Of a stretch of DNA of 64,000 bases, positions 39,981-52,363 are shown in pieces (position 1 is the first letter of the stretch; each line of letters starts with the position of its first letter). This DNA comes from Viola odorata (lineage: Eukaryota; Streptophyta; Magnoliopsida; Malpighiales; Violaceae): positions 47,037,002 to 47,101,001 of the forward strand of contig OY829542.1 in the NCBI GenBank assembly GCA_963691705.1, given 5' to 3'. Position numbers and translations under genes: made by a program. The notes beneath the pieces are model-generated. The model made no database searches. It was given only the letters and a program-made list of their open reading frames with translations, and was not told the origin of the DNA.

Positions 39981-41327
39981 CATTGCCCATTGCTCGCCCT
40001 CGAGCAATCAAAACGGAAAACACACCCCAAGACATAGACAAGCACAACCAACTATAACACAAGAGTTAACAAACCAAACAATCAGTCCTGACCATGCCAA
40101 GACATACTCTGCCTAGATAACTCTGCATCAAATCATTAGGATAACGACCCTAACGAAGAAACTTTACCACATCAGACTTGGCATCAGCAATCCTCACCGG
40201 GGAAAGTGTTTACACTCACACTCAACTAGGCTCGGTGTTTAATCACTCAAGTATGCAAATTAACAAGACACACAACATAGTTTGCACATCAACCCGAGTT
40301 AAAATCCACATGCTTAGGCAATCAACAATCAGAAACGAACTTTGCATCATAAAAAGGAGTGAAAGGAAAGAAGTGTAAAGAGAAGATGAAGAATTTGAAG
40401 AGAAAAGGGAAAGAAAGAAAATGGGAAGAGCAAGAATAAAGATTATATACAAAGAGCAAAAGATGAAGAAAAAGAAATGGAGAATAGAAAGAAAAACCTA
40501 GAAGGATTCCTTGGTGAGGAAGGAGACGACGCGGTGAGGCAGTATCCGTCAAGGGCAGACAGTCGAGGGCTAGACGAAATTCTTCTTCTGGGGGGCAAAG
40601 TTCTTCTCTTGGAAACCATGCTAACAATACTTCATTCTTCTAGGTCGTACTTTTGCCTTCTCTCTTATTTTATGTTGAAACCAGATAAAATTTTCTTTTA
40701 TTTTCTTTTTCTGGTTTTGAAATTCATTTATTTATTTTTAATTTTTTTTTATGACAAAGAGAGGCACAAATTTGACAACTACTTCAGTTGATGAAGATTG
40801 AATTAGCTTGAGGGTTTTGCCAACTTACTTAAGTTAAGTCTTGATGAAAGTACTTTGGCTAGGGCTTGATTTCTTTTTTGGATTAGCTTGTTGATTTTTG
40901 CCCTAGCCCTTTTTCGGCATCTACACCTTCTTGTTGGTCTCCCCCACACTTGGGCTTTGCTGATCATCTAGGCCACCACCTTTGACAAATACTGCTCACC
41001 TGCTAAGGAAAAGGGATCAAGGAAAGTGAGAACAAGTGGTGTCGCACCTCCTTTTTCGTTGAAAATGAGTTTAAGGTTTGGGACGGATGCTAAGCATAAA
41101 TGGATGCTTCGCATAATGCAATGAAGTCACCACCCTATTTATTTTCTAGGTTTAGGGAACTTAAGCGTCATGGCATAAAGATAAAAACTAAGGCACATGT
41201 GGTCTAAACCAAAGAACGAAGGTTCGAGGTCGTATTATGGACTTGGGAAGGTGTTAGGCACCCAAGTCACATCCTTAAAAATGTTACCGGTAGAAAGGTG
41301 TTTGGAAAACAATTTTTAACATAAAAA

Positions 41328-41627
41328 TGAATAAATAATCGAAGCATGTCGACCAATCCCGCGCACGGAAACGGGCCACTTTCCAACCATTTACAAGGTA
41401 AATGATCGAAGCATGTCAATCGAAATCCTGTTACGAAAATTGGGCCACTTTCCAATCACTTAAGCATTTTTGCATACGAAAACGAATGAATAATTGAAGC
41501 ATGTCAACCAATCCCATGCACGGAAACAGGCCACTTTCCAACCATTTACAAGGTAAATGATCGAAGCATGTCAACCGAAATCCTGTTACGAAAATTGGGC
41601 CACTTTCCGATTACTTAAACATTTTTT
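41328..41627. repeat. Two tandem units of about 150 bp
   Basis: Unit 1 starts at 41328 and unit 2 at about 41484. Both contain GAAGCATGTC, CACGGAAAC, GGCCACTTTCCAACCATTTA and TCCTGTTACGAAAATTGGGC in the same order. Confidence 0.9.
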
Positions 41628-44472
41628 GACACACGATTTGGGCCCTCAAAGGTGACGTTACATCTTAGCATTTTCGTCGGGACATTGTTATTTCCGAAAG
41701 GGACCGAAGGACGGGGTTACCATTTGTTCATATGCTAGAGCGGACGTTCCCCTCTTTTTATCATTGGGTCATGCATGATTAATTAATTACTACGTGATCT
41801 TATCATGGATAAAAACTAACATAATCCCAATTAAATGAATGCACATAACCGTGTGGGATCGAAGCCACCATACTCATGTATCAACATATAGCAATTAATT
41901 TCATGGCATAAACAAAGTAAGTGATTTAAACAAGTAAGCATGTGCGTTGATTTTATCATGCATACGATTATGATATGAGTTTTTAACATTTTTTAAATAA
42001 CATGCATATAAATAATATTTGCAAAAAACATTAAATAAATAAAAGAGACTAGAAAGCGTACTCGCGTTGCGTGATCTTGATCTACCTTGCAAATTGAAAG
42101 TATTAGCGATGGTTCGAAAATAAATAAATAATAAAGAGCGCATGCAAATATTTATTTAATTTTGAAGAACGAATAATTAAATAAACATGGTAGACAAGTA
42201 AACAATTAAATAGACATGGCATACAAGTGAACATTTTATTTCATGGCAAACAAGTAAACAATTAAATAGATATAGCATAATTAATAACCAATTTATTTAT
42301 AACATGCAAGCAATTAGATAAACATGGTAAGCGAATAAACAATTTATTTCACTCGAACATACAAGTATTTCGCACGAAAATTAACACATAAAAACATTTG
42401 AATAAATCGTCATACGAGAAGTCATGGCATAAGTAATGAATTTATCGTATACGAACATGTGAGCAATTCATACGATATTTAAAACACGAAAATAAAATAT
42501 AAACATATCGCATACGAACATGTAGACAATTCATATGATATTAACACTTAAATAAATAAACAATTTATAAGCATGCAAAAATTACGAGAAATTAAACACG
42601 AAAATTTTACGAAAAATTAACCGTACTCATACGAATTTCAAATGGGTCGGGCCCACTACCTTTGTTAAAACAGTAGCTGGGCTTGAGATTAAATCAAGCC
42701 CAGCTTTCATTTAAAACCAAGATGGGCTTGTGATTAAATCAAGCCCATCACCTTTGCATTTTTCCTTTCCCGCCATCACCTTTCTTTCTTCTTCACGTTG
42801 CCGGCGCCATGGCTGGCGACCAAGGTGGAGACAACTCTATGAAACACGACCAGACCAACCCAAATAAAACTAGTAGCACAACCGTAGCACAAAGCAACAA
42901 AAACAACAAGAAAATGTGAAGCAAAATAGTGGCAATTTCACATGGAAAATCAAGCTAATTAATATGCATATATGGCTATTAATTACTCAAGGCATCATGC
43001 AATTAAATTGAGGGAAGGACGACGTAATTACCATGAAAACTAAACATGTGAGGCAAGTTTTAACAATTTATTCATGCATTACAAGCAAAAACGAAAATTA
43101 AAGAGAAAACTTAAAGGAAAAGCTTACCTTGCCGGGAGAGCAAAATGCCAAGAAGGTAGTGCAAGAAATGAAGATTAAGAGGAGATTTTTGGTGCCCTTG
43201 ATACCTTGCTAGTTGCTTGCTATTTATAGAGGAAAGAAAAAATTGGAGTCGGTTTGCACATGTGGCTGCAAACCGACGGGAAGAAAAGAGGGAAGGTAAT
43301 GATGAGCTCTACGCCGGAAATAGTGAGCTAGCAGGGGTTGCTTGTGGCCAAGGTTGATCGGATGGGACACTGTGATGATCTAGGTGAGCTGGTGCCGAGT
43401 TGGAGGGTGAGAATGAATTAAATGGCATTTATGTAGAGTTTATCCTATTTTAGAACACGAACGAGATATTTTTTGTACAAGCGAAATCGCTTGAAAACGA
43501 AAATAAATCCGAGCCGAGGAAACCAAGACGTGTAGAAAAATAAGACGAGAAAACTAGTATATAGTGAAGAAATGCAAAACTTGATTTAACGCATTTATTT
43601 TCTCTTTCAGAAATGTTAAAAGTTCGGACGCAAAATAAATGCCCTTACGACAAATATTGAACGAAACCAAACGGGATGGTGTGAAAGAGAAAAATAGTAT
43701 GTAATTATCAATTAAAGAAATAACGCGTTCGACCCACGGTCCGAGGAAACTTACTCGGGACTGAGAAAAGTTCGAGCGAAAAGACAGTCGAAAGTACGAA
43801 AAAAATGAGAAGGTACGAAATGACACAGAATATTAAGCAAACTAGCCTAGGACCAAGAATCGACAGAAATTTGACCTAGACGAGCTATTAAATGCGGTAA
43901 ACATAAAAATAGGTAAATGCGTTGGCGAAAACCGAAAAATACGGTTTAGTCGAAAATACGAGAAAAATACGAAAAGTTAAAAAGACGTGAAATATTAAAA
44001 CAAATAATCCATGATAAAAAATCGATTAAAATTTGACGTAAACGGGTTATTAATGCGACATGCAATAAAACGAAAAAAGTTGTGACGTAAGTCAAAATTC
44101 GGGTAGCAACAAGTGGTTAAAGAAGAGAGAAAATGAGAAAGAAATGAGAAGATGTCGGGGGTTAAACGAAAAAGGGTGTCGAGGGCTAAATAAAGAAAAA
44201 GAGAGGAAGGACAGAAAGAAAAAGAAAAGAAAAGAAAGATGCAAAGTTCATTTTTTCCGTCTTTTTGTTGCTTTCCTAAGACTGATGGTGCCCATACCCA
44301 GGGGTCTCATGCAAACCTAGTTGAGTGCCTAGCTAAGTATTGAATCACACATGAAAAATATAACTGTATAGTCTCAAATGCTCACATGCTATAAATGATT
44401 GTTGATGTTTAGTGCAAGATGCAGGTTATAAGAGCTAACAGACAAAGCATGCAAGATCTAGGGCAAGACCAA

Positions 44473-44528
44473 CATGAAAGGCAGTTTATTTCTATGTGCT
44501 CATGAAAGGCAGTTTATTTCTATGTGCT
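44473..44528. repeat. Exact 28-bp tandem duplication
   Basis: Two identical units starting CATGAAAGGCAGTTTATTTC, at 44473-44500 and 44501-44528. Confidence 0.95.
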
Positions 44529-45052
44529 CATACGTCAAAAGTGTGTCCATACAAGGGGGTTTTAAAACTGGGCAGTGCTAAAAAGTTAACAAAATCCTGT
44601 AAAGTGAAAATCCAAAAAACTAAGTTTTTTTTTTGCACAAAGCATGCAGTCAAACATATATACTAAAATATCACACAAACACATAAATCCCCCCCCCCAC
44701 ACTGAGGCTTCACATTGTCCTCAATGCGAGAGAGATGCACAAAACAACAAGAGAGTTCAGATAATAAAAGGAGTTCAAGGAGAAGGGGGAAGGGACAAGA
44801 GAATGTTGTGGAGTGCCCTAGGGCAATGGTGGATTGTCGGGGCCACTACAAAGGCGGAAGGTTGCGCCTTGCAACTTCCGTCGCCAGGTCTTGTAGTTGT
44901 TTCAGAATGGATCGAAGGAGGGTGTTGGTCTCTGCTGTGGCAGCAAGGAGGGTAGGATGAACATCATGGGCGGCTGGAGCTGTAGGTGGATCGTCTTGGG
45001 CAAGATCGGCTGGAGCGTCTAGGGCGGAGCTGGTTTGGCCAAGATGTTCGAT

Positions 45053-46334
45053 CTAGGCAAGAGTTGGATAAATGAAGTTTCCTCCATGCTTAGTGCCGAA
45101 AGCTTGATCTTTCACCGGTGTACAACCTGCACTAAACCTCAAGACACGCTGTGAGACACACAAATGCCCCATCCCGTCAAGGGTTTTGGGGTCTAGCATT
45201 TTAAAGTCAAGTGGTGCAGACAGATTGCTGGAAGGTAAATCCAAATTATGCGAGTTTATGTCAATATGAGTGATCAACGATCCCATAACAGGACTACGAG
45301 ATATGGCCTGGACAGTTGCAACAACAGTAGCAAACCAAAATCCAAGATTAAGCCTAACCTCATGCATCATACACCACAAGAAAAACAACTCTTCCATCAA
45401 CAACTGGCCAGATGAATGGAACTTGCCTGAGAAGGTAAGGGCCAGAAATCGATGTAAGATCCTTAGGGCAGGGTCAAAAATCTCGTGCCCCTTGGAAAAT
45501 TTAGGGTTGAACTCTGCATTTTCATCGCCGGTTAGCTCCTGAAAAGCAGCATTAGCATCAAAATCACTAGGATACACAGTATGGGCAGATCTATAAGCAG
45601 AGGACTCTAACTCATCGACACTCACAACACCCAACACACAATTCAGTTCATTGACAGACATTTTAGACCATTTTCCCATAAGCCTAAAATGAACAATATC
45701 GGGGGCTGAAAGGCACGAACTAGTCTTGCCCTTAGGCTTGAATTGGTCCGTAGCAAGCCAAAATGTGGAATAGAACTCAAGTGAGAGCTTGGAAAAAGTC
45801 GGGTGCTCCAGAAAGAACAAAGCTTCCCACCCAATACATTTTACAAGCTTTCTAACTCGAGAGTCTATACCCATTCGGTCCAAAAAAGGAAGATCAAGGC
45901 GCGCACATTGGCTAACACCTTTTGAGTGAAAAACAACAAGTCTGTCTAGAGAGGGGTTATCATCAAAAGTAAGCCAACCTTTAAGGTCGGCGAGTTTAGA
46001 TGTCACCTTATTTGAAGCTGGTGTGGGCGAGGTGGCGCGAGATTTTGTAGATCTAGACATTGGTGAAGATTCAACTTTCCGTTTAGACTTTCGGGGACTG
46101 TGGTCTTTGCTTTTCCTTTCTCATTTCGGCCACTTTGCTTTTCTTGCTTACCGGCGCCGGTGGCTCACCGTCGGTCTCCTCTATCTTGACAGGCAGAGGT
46201 GGTTTAGGCATTCTCTTCCGCAAGATTACTTCTTCCTCTTCTCCGTCGGTCTCTTCTTCTTCGACGGTGGTTGCTGGTTCATGGGTCGGCGCCGACGACT
46301 TGTAGATGTCGGGATCCGAGCTCTTTTGGACCAA
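45053..46334 (-). pseudogene. Athila-type retrotransposon ORF downstream of integrase
   Basis: The open frame 46060-45053 encodes 335 residues of the Arabidopsis retrotransposon ORF-1 (Athila) type. LADLKGWLTFDDNPSLDRLV is followed by VRKLVKCIGWEALFFLEHP and LSLEFYSTFWLA, then IVHFRLMGKWSKMSVNELNC. A Lys/Glu-rich N-terminal extension (46334-46083) is in another frame and stops 22 bp before the ATG at 46060, so a frameshift probably split one ORF. Its position after integrase is where Athila elements carry an extra, env-position ORF. Its function is unknown. Confidence 0.65.
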
Positions 46335-46755
46335 CCGGCCAGATCTGGTGATGGTGTGGGTCGCCGATTTGTGGTCGGTGACTTCTAGCTCTCCATCGGA
46401 CGACAGCTGGGAGTAAGGCGGTTCGTCGTGGTCGTCGACGACGTCTTCTCCTCCTTCTGACCCAAGGTCAGTGTGACGAGATTGGGAGGAGGCGGCTGAC
46501 GGCGAGGAGGGCCAGTTGGTGATTGACTTTTTTGGCCGGGAGTGGGGCGACAGTTTGTGGGTCCGGTTTTGTGGGCCACCATTTTGATTCGGGTGGGTTT
46601 ATTAGGAGACATGATGTTTGGTTGGTGTGTGGCTAGGGTTTCATGGGAAGAAGATGGAGTGAGGGAGAAAGGTGGACGTTGAAAGGTGGGAGGAAAATAA
46701 AAAAAATTAAAAAAGAAAACAAAATGGGTAAGTGATGAGGAGGGGAGTGGGTATG

Positions 46756-46970
46756 ACACGTGGCGCGCTAGGAGTGGGCGATGACGCGTGACGCACTGGG
46801 AGTGGTCGCTCCGGATCTGAATGACTCGTTGACGCGTGGCGCGCTTGGATTGGTCGCACCAGGCTTCTGGATAACGCATGACGTGTGGCGTGCTAGGAGT
46901 GGTCGCGCTAGGATTCTGGATAACGCGTTGGATGGGGCGCTGCTGGGATTGGGCGTGCTGCCTGGGACGC
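46756..46970. repeat. Imperfect GC-rich tandem repeat, about 60-bp unit
   Basis: Repeats of GACGCGTGGCGCGCT, GGATTGGTCGC and ATTCTGGATAACGCG in the same order, three to four units, upstream of the Athila-type ORF. Confidence 0.7.
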
Positions 46971-47247
46971 GGATTTGGTTGTGTGGCGCAGATTCCCATC
47001 TGCAAAAAGTGAACATTATCCTTTTCAAAATTTGAAAAGGATGAGAGAGAGGAGGGGAAAAAAACACAAAGGGAGGGAATAAAGAAAGTTAAGGAATTAA
47101 TAAAAATCGAATAAAACAAAAGAAAGGAATAACAGAAATAATTATTAAAAGAAAGAGGTACGAGGAAAGAAAAAAAATAAACGAGGCGCTTGGAATGCCT
47201 CCCTGACCGGCCATATTTTTCGTCCAGGCCTGGACGATGTTAGGCAT

Positions 47248-48448
47248 CTAGGGCAAGACTGGTGGGTCTGCCACCCTCATTTCATCGGTCGTGAAGGGTT
47301 TGAAACCTTCATAGAATGGCTTCAAGTGATGACCGTTTACTTTGAAAGCGACGCCTGTGTCTAGGCTTTGGATCTCGACAGCTCCATGGTAATAAACCGT
47401 GGTAACCAGATAGGGACCTGTCCACTTGGATTTCAATTTTCCTGCGAACAAACGCAAACGAGATTTGTATAATAGGACTTTTTGTCCAACAGCAAAAGAT
47501 TTGGGGACCAGAAGCTTATCATGTTGAACTTTTGTCTTGTTTTTGTAGATGAGGGCATTCTCGTAGGCATCCATCTCTTAATTCCTCCAATTCTTGGATT
47601 TGCAAGCGACGATTTTGGCCAGCTTGGTCAAGATTTGTATTGACCTGCTTGATAGACCAGAAGGCTTTATGCTCAATCTCCACTGGCAAATGACACGGCT
47701 TGTCATAGACAAGTCTATAAGGAGTCATCCCGATTGGAGTTTTGAAGGCAGTTCGGTAAGCCCAAAGAGCATCTCCAAGTTTCGTGCTCCAATCCTTCCG
47801 TGACGGATTGACTGTCTTTTCAAGAATTGCTTTGATTTCTCGGTTGGAAATTTCAGCTTGCCCATTCGTCTGGGGGTGATAAGCGGTGGAGACGCGATGA
47901 GTCACTCCGTACTTATGAAGGAGAGAGTAGACAATTCGGTTGCAAAAATGGGTGCCTCGGTCACTGATTAGGGCACGTGGTGTACCAAATCGATTGAAGA
48001 TATTGGAGCGTAGAAATTCGACAACTACCTTTGAGTCATCTGTCTTGGTTGCCTTGGCCTCTACCCACTTGGAAATGTAGTCGACCACGAGGAGGATGTA
48101 GGTGTTGCCAAAATAATTCGGGAATGGCCCCATAAAGTCAATACCCCAAATATCGAAGATCTCGCAAGAGATGATACCTGTCAAGGGCATCTGGTTGCGT
48201 GCACCAATATTCCCTGTACTTTGGCATCTAGGGCAAGACACACAATACATATAACAATCACGGAATAGGGATGGCCAAAAGAATCCGGCATCGAGAACTT
48301 TCATTGCGGTCTTTTTGGTACCAAAATGGCCTCCCTCTACTGAAGAGTGACAAAACTTTAAGATCGAGGACACTTCCTCAAGATTCACACAACGCCTAAC
48401 CACTTGGTCGAAACGCGCATCAAATAAGATATTTATATGTATCCTCAT
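47248..48448 (-). pseudogene. Ty3/gypsy integrase of the Athila element
   Basis: The main frame (48448-47519) has a zinc-binding HHCC module ([14 protein letters not shown] ... CVSCPRC), then the catalytic core. The first Asp is in [10 protein letters not shown], the second in [11 protein letters not shown] and the Glu in [18 protein letters not shown]-type C-terminal segment lies in a second frame (47574-47248; [15 protein letters not shown] ... NGHHLKPF), so one frameshift near 47545 breaks the protein. Upstream sequence stops at the 5' LTR within a few codons of the zinc module, so the rest of pol is gone. Confidence 0.87.
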
Positions 48449-49973
48449 AGGCTAGATGCACAAATTAATGTATATAGCGGCAAGTTAAGGCCGAACCATA
48501 GGGAAAATGAAGAACTAGATTTAATCTTGCCCTAGATGTATGATGAGGATGAAAATGCAATAGACATAAAAGTAACATAGGGGGGTTGGTTGGTTTAGAT
48601 GAATCTAACCAACGATGGCAGTTGATGTTGAGACAGAAAATAAGAATGCAAATAACAAGTAATAAAAGACACACGGAATAATTAAATAAAACGGGAACAA
48701 AAATAAAATAGGAGAATAACAATAAAAATGGTAAAGACAAACAGGTGCAATAAAGGTGATAACGGGGTAAGTAAAGATAATAGATCAGGTAAAAGGAGAA
48801 ATCTTAGCGGGGGGGTAGACGGTGGATTGCGTCAAGATCTAGTCGGTCATTGGTGCAAGGATAGACTGTTTTCATGCCATAGACATGCTATAGGAATCCT
48901 GTTTTCACGTGGATCCCCTACTTCTCTTCTTAAGAGAAGTCACTCCCAAGGTACGCTTATGGGAGTGGTTGTGACACTGCGCCCAAGGTACGCTTATGGG
49001 TCATACACGCAGGCCCGTGAAGTGGAGAGAAGACACGTCTAGGGTTAGACACTAAGAAGTCTGCCCTAACCGATTTCTTGCCCTAGCCAGATTGGACCAA
49101 ACGACATGGTGACTCTGGACTAGGTGCCTACTCTATTCCATGGCCTCACGTTAGTTATTACCATGGAAATGACAATATTCATGAGAAACATGCAAATAGA
49201 TGATCAAACTACCAACAAACCTCACACGAAATAACAATAAAATGGCAAGAAAGCGGATACAATAATGAAAACGTTTTAAGAACACTTTGACCTCCCAACT
49301 ATCCTCTTGCAATCCTTAAAATACCCCTGCCAAGACTAAAAGACTTAGCCACTCATGCTGGAATTCATACACAAAATGGATGGAGAAAGCAACATAAACG
49401 GAGAAGAGGTGCAAATGAAAACAAAAATTTAGATTAAAAACCAACCGGAGTTTGGGGCTCCGGTTTCTGAAAAAATAAACAAAGAACGAATCCCAATGTT
49501 AAAGAGGCGGCTACAATGATTGCAAACCCTAAAAATCTGGAAAATATTCTAAAGAAAACCTCCTTTAACCTAAAAGTTAAGGTCCTATATATAGCCTAAC
49601 AACCCCACTAGGGGACAAAATGGCAGAGGGGAATATTCTCTGCTGAGCTGGCTGATCTTGGCATGAAATCCCGCTAGAATTTTTTTAGCATCTTTGGTCA
49701 AGCGTCATCCGGAAAGAATCACGCACGTGCGTCGTTTAGGCCTGGACATAAGATCTCATCTAGGTCCCGACGGTAGGCCTCGACGACAAAACTATATCTA
49801 GGGCTCGACGATGTAAGATCTGCAGAAATGCATCCAAATGGCGCGCTTTTCCTCAAGTTTCTCCCTTTAGTCCAAATCTGCAGAGTAGTTAGAAAACAAG
49901 CCAAATTAGTAGTATCAAGCATGAAATTGGACTTGAAAGGAAGGAAAAACATGCATAAAAAGACACCATATCA
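48425..49973 (-). repeat. 5' LTR of the Athila element
   Basis: Near-identical partner of 38415-39970. Its inner end joins directly to the integrase coding sequence, without a primer binding site or gag. Confidence 0.88.
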
Positions 49974-50140
49974 AATCCAGATTTTGTACCAGATGATATT
50001 TTTCCGGATACGGAGGGAGTTTCACAAGATACGATGTATATGGGTGAAGGAAGTATGCAAAGTGAAGGAAATAATATTGAAATGTTACCTATGAATGTAG
50101 TTCGTAACTCAATAGCTAATAGTTTAATGATCAATATGTA
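49974..50140 (+). pseudogene. Harbinger ORF2, 3' end
   Basis: The frame resumes as PDFVPDDIFPDTEGVSQD and runs to a stop after LMINM at about 50140. The first residues continue logically from SKLAS before the retrotransposon, supporting a single interrupted ORF. Confidence 0.65.
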
Positions 50141-50547
50141 ATTGTGATTTATGTATGTAAAACTTATATTTTAGAAGATAATTAAAGTTTAAAAATGAGC
50201 ACATGTATTTATTAACTTTATTTTACTCTTTTTTTCTTCTAATGAGATTTTAATTCTTGTTATAAATAAAATGTTAATTATTTGTTTAAATAAAATAGAT
50301 TGATTTAAATAATTTATATAGATACAAAAAAATATTAATTATAATGCTTGAAATAAATTGTGTCCTTTATGGTCATTTTATATTTCAACCATAGTTTTAA
50401 CCCTAGTTGTTACCAAACAGTATAAACAACTTCTGTTTTCTCAAAGCACTTTTAACAAATATTTACCAAACAACATACTCTTTTTTCTAGAAGTCATTTT
50501 TAAACAGAACTTTTCCAACCAGAACCGGAACGCCAAACAGACCCTTA

Positions 50548-51583
50548 GTCAACACGCTCTCAATTGGAATTTTTGTTTCGCATGATTTGTTTTGTGAAAA
50601 AGGAAAAGAAAAATACATGTTAGAAAAATAATTTCAAGCCAATATAATAGATTGACGAAAAATATAATAAAATTTTAAGGGCCATTACGCAAAAAATAAA
50701 ACAACAAAATTTGGGGGGTGGGGGTTGAATATAATATTTTAAAAAAAAATACAAAAACTTAAGGGGCTAATATGAGAAAAATCTTCTTCTTTTTTCCTTC
50801 TGTGGGGAATGGTAAGAAATATATTCACTTTTTACTTAAATTTTAAGTTCAAGCTCGAAAATGGAAAAATCAAACTGACATTACCAATCTTTTTAGAACA
50901 TACACAAACAAAATTAATTTTCTATTAAAAGTGCAGAAAGGATACACGTGGAGCGGGAAAAAATAGTGAATAATACTGGTAAATGACATAAAATCCCTTC
51001 AAATAGAGCTTTCTTATGGCCCAATAAGCTGCGGGCCTGAGCCCGTTGTCACGTAATCCTTTTTAAAAGTCTTAACTTTTTGTGCAAGGCAATTACTCGC
51101 AATTTATTATCAACTTCGTCAAGGATTCTGTAAATTTCCCATGAAATTGCGCTCGGTCAAAGTCCTACCTTGTTTTTGAGTTTTACATCAACTGGACCAC
51201 CTTGATATGAAAACCTCGTCGTCTATTGAATCCAGGCTAAGGTCCGTCTCCGTCGGAGACTTTACGACCCTGCCGGTCTTGTGTTTATATTTGATGTAAA
51301 ATCTTAACACTCTTGACTTAGAAAACCAAAACAAACTTTATCAATGAGCTGACGTATCTTTTGATTATGAATTGACAAAAAAAAGAAGAGTGGTACGGAT
51401 TCATTCATTCAGTATTATAATATGAATGAAAATGACATCGAAATCGAAATATAGCATAACGTACGGTAATTTATTCACTTCGCATAGAGTAGGAATACAT
51501 TATTTTATTATAAATTAATATAAACTGAGATTTATCGTAAACCGTTTCAATCAAAAGAGTGGGCGAATGGTATAACGAAGAAT
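50548..51583. other. AT-rich intergenic DNA
   Basis: No gene seen. The phrase AAGGGGCTAATATGAGAAA at 50752-50770 recurs elsewhere in the window beside tRNA-like sequences. 51001-51300 is less AT-rich but has no supported frame. Confidence 0.5.
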
Positions 51584-52363
51584 CTAAAACTTCCCGGATA
51601 AACCTTCCCTAGTTGCGCAACTTTCAGTGTACCCGCGCGGACCGCAACTGCTACTTGCTGTCTCAGTCGTGCACCAGTACTGTCCTGAAGCGAATGGCGA
51701 TGGAGGTTGATGGTTATGAACTCCATACCGAAGTGGCATTGAAATTGTTCGCATTGGAGGAGAGATGATATCATCCAAGGAAGGATACATTGATGTCTTC
51801 CTTGTCTGAACCTGATGATCTTCCAAGGAAGGATAGCTAACTTTCTCTGGCAAAGAACAGATTCGGAATCGAAAATCTGATTTCGGAGGATCGATTTCGT
51901 TCTTCTTTGCTTTCCCATTCGCCTTAAACGAAAAATACAAGGCCCCACTAGGCTTTCCATCACAATTTCTAACCTGATAGCTTACAAACCTGACAGTATT
52001 ACTGGTACACTCATCAAGCAAATCCTTGAGTGGAACACAAACCTGCCCTATGCTCCTCTTACCGAACATGATGCCTTCACAGCGCAACTCGAACTTGAGA
52101 AAGAGATGATCACCATCGTGATTGAGATGTGACACTCGCTCGAGATCAAGCATCATCGCGTGATTCCACTCAGGATTTCGACCTCCTTCTCGATCCACAG
52201 GTGTTTTCTGCATCTGCAGAAACTTTGCCTGCTCTTGATCACTCTTCTTTGCCTCATCATTGAAAATGTAGACAACTGCGTAAACCGACGGCTTTTGGAA
52301 GAAATTGAAGGCTTTGAGATGTCTGCAGGAAATCAGCTTCAACTCGAGAGAGAGCGACTCCAT
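51584..52363 (-). CDS. C2-domain protein, SRC2-like
   Basis: Single-exon gene for 259 residues. The N-terminal C2 domain starts at once (SLELKLISCRHLKAFNFFQKPSVYAVVYI), with the plant SRC2-type signature GGRNPEWNHAMMLDL and the strand-loop FLKFELRCEGIMFGKRSIGQVCVPLKDLLDE. It ends near residue 150 with VRNCDGKPSGALYFSFK. The rest is a proline/serine-rich, probably disordered tail. The Asp ligands for calcium are incomplete, so binding to calcium is doubtful; relatives bind membranes or other proteins in stress and defence responses. The start MESLSLELKL matches the family start. Confidence 0.87.
   Translation of the reverse strand: MESLSLELKLISCRHLKAFNFFQKPSVYAVVYIFNDEAKKSDQEQAKFLQMQKTPVDREGGRNPEWNHAMMLDLERVSHLNHDGDHLFLKFELRCEGIMFGKRSIGQVCVPLKDLLDECTSNTVRFVSYQVRNCDGKPSGALYFSFKANGKAKKNEIDPPKSDFRFRICSLPEKVSYPSLEDHQVQTRKTSMYPSLDDIISPPMRTISMPLRYGVHNHQPPSPFASGQYWCTTETASSSCGPRGYTESCATREGLSGKF

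Larger units (their letters stand above)
40030..45050 (-). other. Non-coding 3' part of the Athila element, possibly with a nested LTR fragment
   Basis: No conserved retroelement domain is encoded here. From about 41030 to 44250 the style changes: phrases such as GGTGTTAGGCACCCAAGTCAC near 41250 and GTCACCACC near 41127 recall LTRs of Tat/Ogre-type elements, so a second solo LTR may be nested. I could not define its ends. The rest is AT-rich with short frames. Confidence 0.35.
38414..49973 (-). mobile_element. Athila-type Ty3/gypsy retrotransposon, internally deleted
   Basis: Two direct repeats of about 1.55 kb (38415-39970 and 48425-49973) are the LTRs. On the minus strand a polypurine tract, TGGGGGAATT (39971-39980), sits directly before the lower LTR, which begins TGATATGG, so that copy is the 3' LTR. 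Integrase abuts the 5' LTR and an Athila-type ORF follows it. Gag, protease, reverse transcriptase and RNase H are missing, as is a primer binding site. A 5-bp ATCAA on both outer sides (38409-38413, 49970-49974) may be the target duplication, though it overlaps the LTR ends. The insertion splits the Harbinger nuclease gene. Confidence 0.85.
33766..50544 (+). mobile_element. Degenerate PIF/Harbinger transposon, split by an Athila insertion
   Basis: The left terminus GTGGCTGTTTGGCATTCTGG and the right terminus, read inversely as GGGTCTGTTTGGCGTTCCGG, match at 16 of 20 positions. Both are flanked by TTA (33763-33765 and 50545-50547), the PIF/Harbinger target duplication. Both diagnostic genes lie inside on the plus strand: ORF1 with a Myb/SANT-like domain (35068-36091) and ORF2, a DDE nuclease (37180-38413 continuing at 49975). 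ORF2 is interrupted by an 11.6-kb retrotransposon; without it the element is about 5.2 kb, normal for an autonomous Harbinger. Both ORFs carry stops and frameshifts, so it is inactive. It also holds a captured MADS-box fragment. Confidence 0.87.

Noticed and set aside
46385..47119. 244-residue minus-strand frame in the Athila element
   Set aside because: Composition follows the GC-rich tandem repeat at 46756-46970; no conserved domain is visible.
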